Shown: positions 59,015-64,000 of the stretch, piece after piece
How the letters are laid out: every line of letters begins with the position of its first letter
Numbering within the stretch: the stretch's first letter is position 1
Assembly (NCBI RefSeq): GCF_024347515.1
Contig: NZ_AP025493.1
Span: 1 to 64,000 of the forward strand
Reading direction: 5' to 3'
Length of the DNA: 64,000 nucleotides
From: Vibrio gigantis
GTDB lineage: Bacteria; Pseudomonadota; Gammaproteobacteria; Enterobacterales; Vibrionaceae
Position numbers and translations under genes: made by a program
The notes under the pieces: generated by a model
Databases searched by the model: none
The model's input: the letters and a program-made list of their open reading frames with translations, nothing else
What the model was told of the DNA's origin: nothing

Positions 59015-60439
59015 TTAAGCCCCCTCATTAGCGGTGTGTTTAGCTTGTTGTACTACTGGCATACCAACCGTCTTGTACAAATTGAACGCCATTAAGAACA
59101 GTCCAAGTACAAATAGCGCGCCACCGAAGAATCGTAAGAACAACCAAGGTGCTTTAAAGTTCATAGCCTCTACAAAACTGTAAATCAGTTCGCCATTTTC
59201 ATTTTGAGCGAGCCACATATAACCCTCACCGATGCCTGCAACCCAAAGTGCGATCGCATAAAGAGCGACGCCAGCATGAGCGAGCCAGAAGTGCCATTTG
59301 ATCAGTCTTCGTGACCAAAGGTCAGTTTGGCCCCATAGGCGTGGAATGAAATAGTAAAAAACCGCTATCCCTGACATCCCAACCCATCCTAGTGCTGCGG
59401 AATGTACGTGACCGATGATCCATTCGGTGTTGTGTGCCACCATGTTGAACCAGCGAATAGCAAGTAGGGGACCTTCGAATGTCGCCAAGCAGTAGTAAAG
59501 AATCGCTGAGAAAAAGAATAAAAGAATGTAGTCGGACTTCAGCTTTTCTTTGTTTTGCAGTAGGGTCATTGCGCTATTAAACGCACCTGCCCACGAGGGG
59601 AGCCACAAGATCAATGACATCACGATGCCGATGTTTTGAATCCATATAGGAACCGAAGAGTAAACTAAATGGTGCGTTCCAGCCCAAGTGTAAAAACCGA
59701 CTAAGCCCCAGAAATGGATCACAGACAAACGGTACGAATAGATAGGTCGGTCTGCGGCTTTGGGTATGAAATAGTAGTTCATGCCAATCACACCAGCAGT
59801 CAGTAAGAAACCAACGGCATTATGCCCCCACCACCACTGAACTATCGCATCTTGAGCCCCTGCAAATACAGAGTAGGACTTCATCGCCGATACTGGCATC
59901 GCTAGATTATTCACAATGAAAATCATGGCAACAACGATAATGAATGCCGCGAAGAACCAGTTAGCGACGAAGATATGGCTGACTTTACGCTTAGCAAGGG
60001 TGCCAAAGAACAACACCGCATAAAGCACCCAAACCAATACAATCATTAAGTCGATTGGCCATTCAAGCTCCGCATACTCTTTTGAGCTGGTGTGGCCCGC
60101 GGGTAAGGAAATGACAGCAAATAAAAGGATGAATTGCCAGCCCCAGAATACCATCCATGAAAGGCTCTTATTGAACAGATCACAATGGCCTGTTCGTTGG
60201 GCTATGTACAAAGACGTCCCCATCAAAATATTCACGACGAAGCCGTAAATCACTCCTGATGTATGTAGCGGACGTAGTCGTCCAAATTGGAAGTATTGGG
60301 AATCAAAGTTTAAGACTGGCCAATATAATTGTGCGGCGAGAATCACTCCGATGATCATACCTACAATCGCCCACACTAAGGATGCGACGATGAAGTACTT
60401 CACGACCTTAATGCTGTATTGCGTTGTCACTTGTTCCAT
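59015..60439 (-). CDS. ccoN: cbb3-type oxidase catalytic subunit I (CcoN)
   Basis: 474 residues, 12 helices. Haem and copper ligands are visible as LHTSGVIYGF, WWWGHNAVGFLLTAG, GTHHLVYSSVP and IGHVHSAALGWVGM. The Tyr of the cbb3-type His-Tyr cofactor is present in HFWGLVGFYTWAGTHH. This excludes a nitric oxide reductase. Reduces oxygen to water. No ccoQ, ccoGHIS or ccoS gene is seen in the window. Confidence 0.94.
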   Translation of the reverse strand: MEQVTTQYSIKVVKYFIVASLVWAIVGMIIGVILAAQLYWPVLNFDSQYFQFGRLRPLHTSGVIYGFVVNILMGTSLYIAQRTGHCDLFNKSLSWMVFWGWQFILLFAVISLPAGHTSSKEYAELEWPIDLMIVLVWVLYAVLFFGTLAKRKVSHIFVANWFFAAFIIVVAMIFIVNNLAMPVSAMKSYSVFAGAQDAIVQWWWGHNAVGFLLTAGVIGMNYYFIPKAADRPIYSYRLSVIHFWGLVGFYTWAGTHHLVYSSVPIWIQNIGIVMSLILWLPSWAGAFNSAMTLLQNKEKLKSDYILLFFFSAILYYCLATFEGPLLAIRWFNMVAHNTEWIIGHVHSAALGWVGMSGIAVFYYFIPRLWGQTDLWSRRLIKWHFWLAHAGVALYAIALWVAGIGEGYMWLAQNENGELIYSFVEAMNFKAPWLFLRFFGGALFVLGLFLMAFNLYKTVGMPVVQQAKHTANEGA

Positions 60440-60454
60440 AACAAGGCTCCTTGC

Positions 60455-60850
60455 CTAAAGTTTTGAATCATTGACTTCGTTCGAATTGCTGATCGAGCCT
60501 GCATCGTTACCAAGCATTGAATAGAAATAGGAAATATCACGGATATCTTGGTCTGAGAGTGTGTCGGCTTGTTGTTGCATGAGAATAGCTAAGCCACTGG
60601 TTCTTTCTCTTGTCTGATAATCTTTCAGTGAAGAGATCAGGTATCCCACTTTTTGACCGCGAAGGTTCGGGTAGGGATCTTGTGTTGAGATGCCATCAGC
60701 GCCGTGACAGGTCATGCACACTTTGGCTTTTTGCTTACCTAATTCGAATTGTTCTTGATTAACTTCTGCAGAAACAGGAAACATGACCAACGTCATTACT
60801 AGGGCAGAAAGTGTCGCCACGGGGTTAAATTTTTTTATATTCAAACTCAT
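60455..60850 (-). CDS. Small periplasmic cytochrome c
   Basis: 131 residues with a signal peptide (to about residue 28, VSA-EV) and one haem c motif, CMTCH at 45-49, then GADGISTQDPYPNLRGQKVGYLISSL. It resembles the cytochrome c553/c4-like class. First gene of the oxidase operon, 15 bases before ccoN. It may shuttle electrons to the oxidase. Confidence 0.9.
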   Translation of the reverse strand: MSLNIKKFNPVATLSALVMTLVMFPVSAEVNQEQFELGKQKAKVCMTCHGADGISTQDPYPNLRGQKVGYLISSLKDYQTRERTSGLAILMQQQADTLSDQDIRDISYFYSMLGNDAGSISNSNEVNDSKL

Positions 60851-61311
60851 TCTCGATTCCCTTGATTATGAAGTGAGTAAGCTTTTCAAGAGCAATAAAC
60901 GATATCTGCTAGTGACATAGAAACGACTGATAGCAAATAAAAGGGCTCATAAAGTTGCTTACGTTCGGTTAAAGGTTATGCAGCAACAGGCATTCTCGCT
61001 ACTTACTTACTCATGTTTATTGTTAATTTTATTGTTTGATACGTATTCATAGGACTTATTGGATTACTTCCACGGCTCAAAATGCGTGCTTTTACCGCTA
61101 GATGGTCTAGAGGTAGGTTTCAGGCGTGCAGGAGTACTGAGCGATTGTGGTGTTCGAAGAACTAAATAAAAGATAGAGAGCTTGATACCCGGATTCGGAG
61201 CAGGAATTCACGAAATAAAGCGATCCGGTTGAAAACCAGCGGTCAGGATACGAGTTAAATGGTTAATTTAGACTAGACTCAATTTAGTGACCTTTTTAAA
61301 TGGAGTTTAGA
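60851..61311. other. Divergent spacer between the oxidase operon and the sulfite-oxidase-fold gene
   Basis: There is no gene here. It should contain both promoters. I searched by eye for an FNR site (TTGAT-N4-ATCAA) expected before cbb3 genes and did not find a clear one. Confidence 0.35.
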
Positions 61312-61767
61312 ATGAGAACTGTATTCCTGTTTATGATCTGGCTTTGGTCGTTTTCGATTTTTGCAGCCTCTGAATTAACTGTGTTCGACCACTCTGGACA
61401 AAAGCATGGATTGAGTAGAGATCAGCTCTTATCACTTCCTCAAACAGAAATCACCACCACATTGCCTTGGGTCGAGGGTCTAACCGTTTATAGTGGTGTG
61501 ACGTTACAAACTGTGCTTGAAAACATGGATCTACCCATATCACCGAAAGTCACTTTCGTGGCATTGAATGACTACAAAATTGCCGTGCCCAAAGAAGATT
61601 TTGATACGTATGAACCCATCATTGCGATAAAAAAGAATGGTGAGTTTATGTCTGTGAGAGAAAAGGGCCCTTATTGGTTAATTTATCCACTCTCTGCGAA
61701 CCCTGAGACCGATACACCTGATTTCCATGCCAAAATGATTTGGCAGATTCGTGATATTCATCTGTAG
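61312..61767 (+). CDS. Periplasmic sulfite-oxidase-fold (molybdopterin-binding-like) protein
   Basis: About 151 residues. Signal peptide MRTVFLFMIWLWSFSIFAA; then blocks LTVFDHSGQKHGLSRDQLLSLP and YSGVTLQTVLENM resembling small SUOX-fold domains. The cofactor-binding Cys of true sulfite oxidases is absent, so no molybdopterin is expected. ATG 61312 follows GGAG at 6 bases and is preferred to ATG 61300. It lies 9 bases before a GGDEF-like membrane gene and probably senses a signal for it. Confidence 0.7.
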   Translation: MRTVFLFMIWLWSFSIFAASELTVFDHSGQKHGLSRDQLLSLPQTEITTTLPWVEGLTVYSGVTLQTVLENMDLPISPKVTFVALNDYKIAVPKEDFDTYEPIIAIKKNGEFMSVREKGPYWLIYPLSANPETDTPDFHAKMIWQIRDIHL

Positions 61768-61776
61768 AGGTTAATT

Positions 61777-62802
61777 ATGAAGAAGCTGTTGTCTATGGCT
61801 GCAATCAAAGTCGTTGTTTTATCTTTGGCCGTGGTTGTTCTATCCGTCAATATCTACAGTGTTACTCGGATTAATGACATCAACAAGAGCTTCTCCAACC
61901 GCCAAAATGAGGCCACATGGTTTGTTTTTCAACTCGTTAAAGAGTATGCAAACTTCTTGATGGTTAGCCACGCAAAGACGATTGATTATGATGAGCTTTG
62001 GTTGGCTTATGACATTACATGGAGTCGCTTTGATATTCTGATAAACAGCACTGAATCGTCTAATTTTATTCGGTCAGCAAACTTTAAGCCTTACTTTACC
62101 GCTGAGTTTGAAAAATTTAAGTCGCTAGAATCGTCAATCAAATTGGTCAGCCAAGGTCAATTACCCAAAGAATCGCTGCAGAAGAAAGTCGACATCTGTT
62201 ACACCACCTTGGTCGAGTTCATTAACGACAAGTTTCGATTACAAAGCCCGGTTATTGAAGAGAACACGTCCATAGTAGGAAAATTTGTTGTTATTCACCA
62301 AATCAGCAGCGCCTTTCTTGTCTTGATTTTGTTGATGACAGGCATCATTTTCTATCTCGATTTTTCGATCAAACGAAAACTTCATTCGACCGATTTTATT
62401 ACTGGCTTTCGCAATCGAGTCTCGCTCATGCAATTCGTTAAGAACAGCTATCCAACAAACGGTAATTTCGACCTCTACTTTGTACGAATTAGAAACCTCA
62501 ACGAGATTAACCAAAAGTATGGGCTTGAATATGGAGATTTGGTGGTGAGTTCAGCCGCTAAGTCGCTGACGGCAAAGGTTCCGGAAAGTACTATCTCGTT
62601 TCGTAGCAGTGGCAGCCAATTCTTATTCTTTATTCCCGAACAGCTGTATACGAGTGATGAAATACAGGAAAAATTTAACGGTGTGCTCAAGGATTATATT
62701 TCGGCGGGCAATTTAGAATTGATGATTGACGCTGTAGTAAGGCATAAGAAGAATATCAGCTCTAAAGATATGATGGAGCTATTAACGACGATGCAGAGCT
62801 AG
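61777..62802 (+). CDS. Membrane protein with degenerate GGDEF domain
   Basis: 341 residues. Helix 1 near residues 8-27, a periplasmic domain of about 140 residues, helix 2 near 165-192, then a GGDEF-like domain (FITGFRNRVSLMQFV). The active-site loop reads SGSQF (278-282) in place of GGDEF, so diguanylate cyclase activity is very unlikely. It may bind nucleotide or act as a scaffold. Coupled to the upstream SUOX-fold gene. Confidence 0.8.
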   Translation: MKKLLSMAAIKVVVLSLAVVVLSVNIYSVTRINDINKSFSNRQNEATWFVFQLVKEYANFLMVSHAKTIDYDELWLAYDITWSRFDILINSTESSNFIRSANFKPYFTAEFEKFKSLESSIKLVSQGQLPKESLQKKVDICYTTLVEFINDKFRLQSPVIEENTSIVGKFVVIHQISSAFLVLILLMTGIIFYLDFSIKRKLHSTDFITGFRNRVSLMQFVKNSYPTNGNFDLYFVRIRNLNEINQKYGLEYGDLVVSSAAKSLTAKVPESTISFRSSGSQFLFFIPEQLYTSDEIQEKFNGVLKDYISAGNLELMIDAVVRHKKNISSKDMMELLTTMQS

Positions 62803-63003
62803 CCTTCTTCATAAACGCTATGCTTAAGCGTTAGGCATTATTTGCGTTACGTTGAACTATTATCCCGCTTTACTATCATCGCTTTTTACCATCCTTTGTT
62901 TACCTCCTTATTCAATGTGTAGCCAACGAGAACTCCTGCACTGCTGAAGCTAGTTCTAGCTATAGTGGGTTTCTGTGCTTGAACAGTAAAAAAGGCTTTG
63001 AGT

Positions 63004-64000
63004 TTATTGCTTTTGGGTCAGTGCAACGATTCGCTCGTTAGCTCTCGAGCTGGTAACAGATTGTGGGTTTAAAATTGCTTGCGGGTTATGGTTTCGAAAA
63101 AACTCGATGAATTCTAGATAAGTGAGTGGTTGACTGAAGAAGTAACCCTGTATTAGATCACAGTTAGCTTGTCTGAGGTAATGATACTGTTCTATGGACT
63201 CAACCCCTTCTCCGACGACTAACGTGTCACAAGAGTGGCCTAAGTTAACCATAGATTCGACCATCTTACGGTCGGCTTTGTCATCTACAATATTATCGAT
63301 AAAACTTTTATCGATTTTTAGCTCATCTACAGGGTAGTGAAGTAGTTGATTAAACGCGGTGTAGCCCGTACCGAAGTCGTCGAGGGAGACCTTTAAACCT
63401 AAGCTTCTGAGGCTCTCAATAGTTTGTACTGTGAGCTTGGTGCTTTTCACATAACTGGTTTCGGTTATTTCTATAATAATGTTGCCAGGTGACACTTGAT
63501 AACGTTCAAGTACTTTACGGATGTTGTCGGCAAAATTGCGGTTGTAGAGCTCCATTGCCGATATATTAATAGACAGAGTCCCCTTATATTTGTGAAGCTC
63601 TGAGAGCTCTTTATAGTTTTTTATTGCGGTTCCAATGACCCACATGTCGAGTCTGGCGATAAGGTTACTTTTCTCAGCAACAGGGATAAATTCTTCTGGT
63701 CCTGCATCGATATCAAATAAGGCTGGGCAACGAATCAGGCACTCTGCGCCGTCTATCTGAAGCGTCGTTGCATTAAAAATGGGCATAAAGCGAAGTTCAA
63801 AGTTGTCACTTTCGCAGCACTCTAGCAGCCTTTTCTCTACTACATCATGGCGTTCCAATGTATGTAACAACTCTTCACCGTAAACAATACGACTTTCACC
63901 ATCACTATGGGCCTTCGCATTAACCAACATTTCATCGATGCATCGGTGCCAAATATTTTCGAATTTGGGTGTGTCGAGCCGCAAAACGCCTGTTGCGAGT
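63004..64000 (-). CDS. EAL-domain c-di-GMP phosphodiesterase, partial
   Basis: The C-terminal part of a protein that continues past the right window edge; the frame is still open at 64000. An EAL domain spans about 240 residues with metal and catalytic blocks NISAMEL, IIIEITETS, LDDFGTGYTAFNQL, ELKIDKSFI and VVGEGVES. The EAL motif itself reads ECL (GAECLIRC). Upstream residues (MLVNAKAHSDGESRIVYG) look like the tail of a GGDEF domain, so the whole is probably a GGDEF-EAL protein. It likely degrades c-di-GMP. Confidence 0.87.
   Translation of the reverse strand, partial: LATGVLRLDTPKFENIWHRCIDEMLVNAKAHSDGESRIVYGEELLHTLERHDVVEKRLLECCESDNFELRFMPIFNATTLQIDGAECLIRCPALFDIDAGPEEFIPVAEKSNLIARLDMWVIGTAIKNYKELSELHKYKGTLSINISAMELYNRNFADNIRKVLERYQVSPGNIIIEITETSYVKSTKLTVQTIESLRSLGLKVSLDDFGTGYTAFNQLLHYPVDELKIDKSFIDNIVDDKADRKMVESMVNLGHSCDTLVVGEGVESIEQYHYLRQANCDLIQGYFFSQPLTYLEFIEFFRNHNPQAILNPQSVTSSRANERIVALTQKQ

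Noticed and set aside
59015..60439. Nitric oxide reductase large subunit
   Set aside because: The helix with the cbb3 His-Tyr cofactor Tyr and the partner CcoO identify a cbb3 oxidase.
61080..61130. tRNA-like stretch with a GGTAGGTTTCAGG segment
   Set aside because: No acceptor stem, anticodon arm or CCA end could be folded around it.
60851..61311. FNR box before the oxidase operon
   Set aside because: Expected for cbb3 genes, but no sequence close to TTGAT-N4-ATCAA was found by eye.

Overview
The window reads as chromosomal DNA of a marine gammaproteobacterium, almost certainly a Vibrio (Splendidus-like). Supporting signs are an intrinsic-type CARB beta-lactamase, a complete F1F0-ATPase operon of the kind some vibrios carry as a second copy, a YejABEF transporter, TRAP, BCCT and sodium-solute transporters, and moderately AT-rich DNA with uniform gene style. 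I see no insertion sequence, integron, phage, tRNA, rRNA or CRISPR array. The mix of many transporter and catabolic operons with a second ATPase suggests the smaller, accessory chromosome; that is inference.

Layout. 1-1568: start of an endonuclease/exonuclease/phosphatase-fold gene (minus strand, cut by the window edge) and a class A beta-lactamase. 1678-7435: yejABEF, a peptide ABC importer. 7724-20508: a second Yej-like peptide importer in a different gene order with two separate ATPases, then an outer-membrane beta-barrel, a 1311-residue lipoprotein metzincin protease and an RstAB-like two-component pair; together they look like a surface protein-digestion and peptide-uptake locus. 20588-21127: an S4 RNA-binding protein with a lysine-rich tail.

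21246-34750: a catabolic island. Minus strand: two tandem-SnoaL proteins with a sodium-solute symporter, a three-gene TRAP transporter, a LacI-type regulator and an HpcH/HpaI aldolase. Plus strand: a HisD-family dehydrogenase, an SDR, a bicupin and an alpha/beta hydrolase. Four near-identical CG-centred 20-bp palindromes lie in front of the four transcription units, so the LacI protein probably controls them as one regulon for an unknown, probably hydroxylated acidic or sulfonated, substrate. 34875-36846: a LysR regulator divergent from a nitrilase-family amidohydrolase.

36931-43891: atpIBEFHAGDC on the minus strand, with strong hairpins lacking U-tracts beyond both sides. 44654-55199: a LysR regulator divergent from ridA, an aldehyde dehydrogenase, an M19 dipeptidase-like protein missing metal ligands, a BCCT transporter, an unrecognised 579-residue protein and a DUF3726-like protein, then a prolyl aminopeptidase; this is a candidate pathway for a quaternary amine or N-modified amino acid. 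55308-55980: two small hypothetical genes. 56247-60850: a cbb3-type oxidase whose CcoP subunit is fused to a three-haem dehydrogenase-type cytochrome (five CxxCH motifs in one chain), plus a small cytochrome c. 61312-64000: a sulfite-oxidase-fold periplasmic protein, a degenerate GGDEF membrane protein, and an EAL-domain protein cut by the window end.
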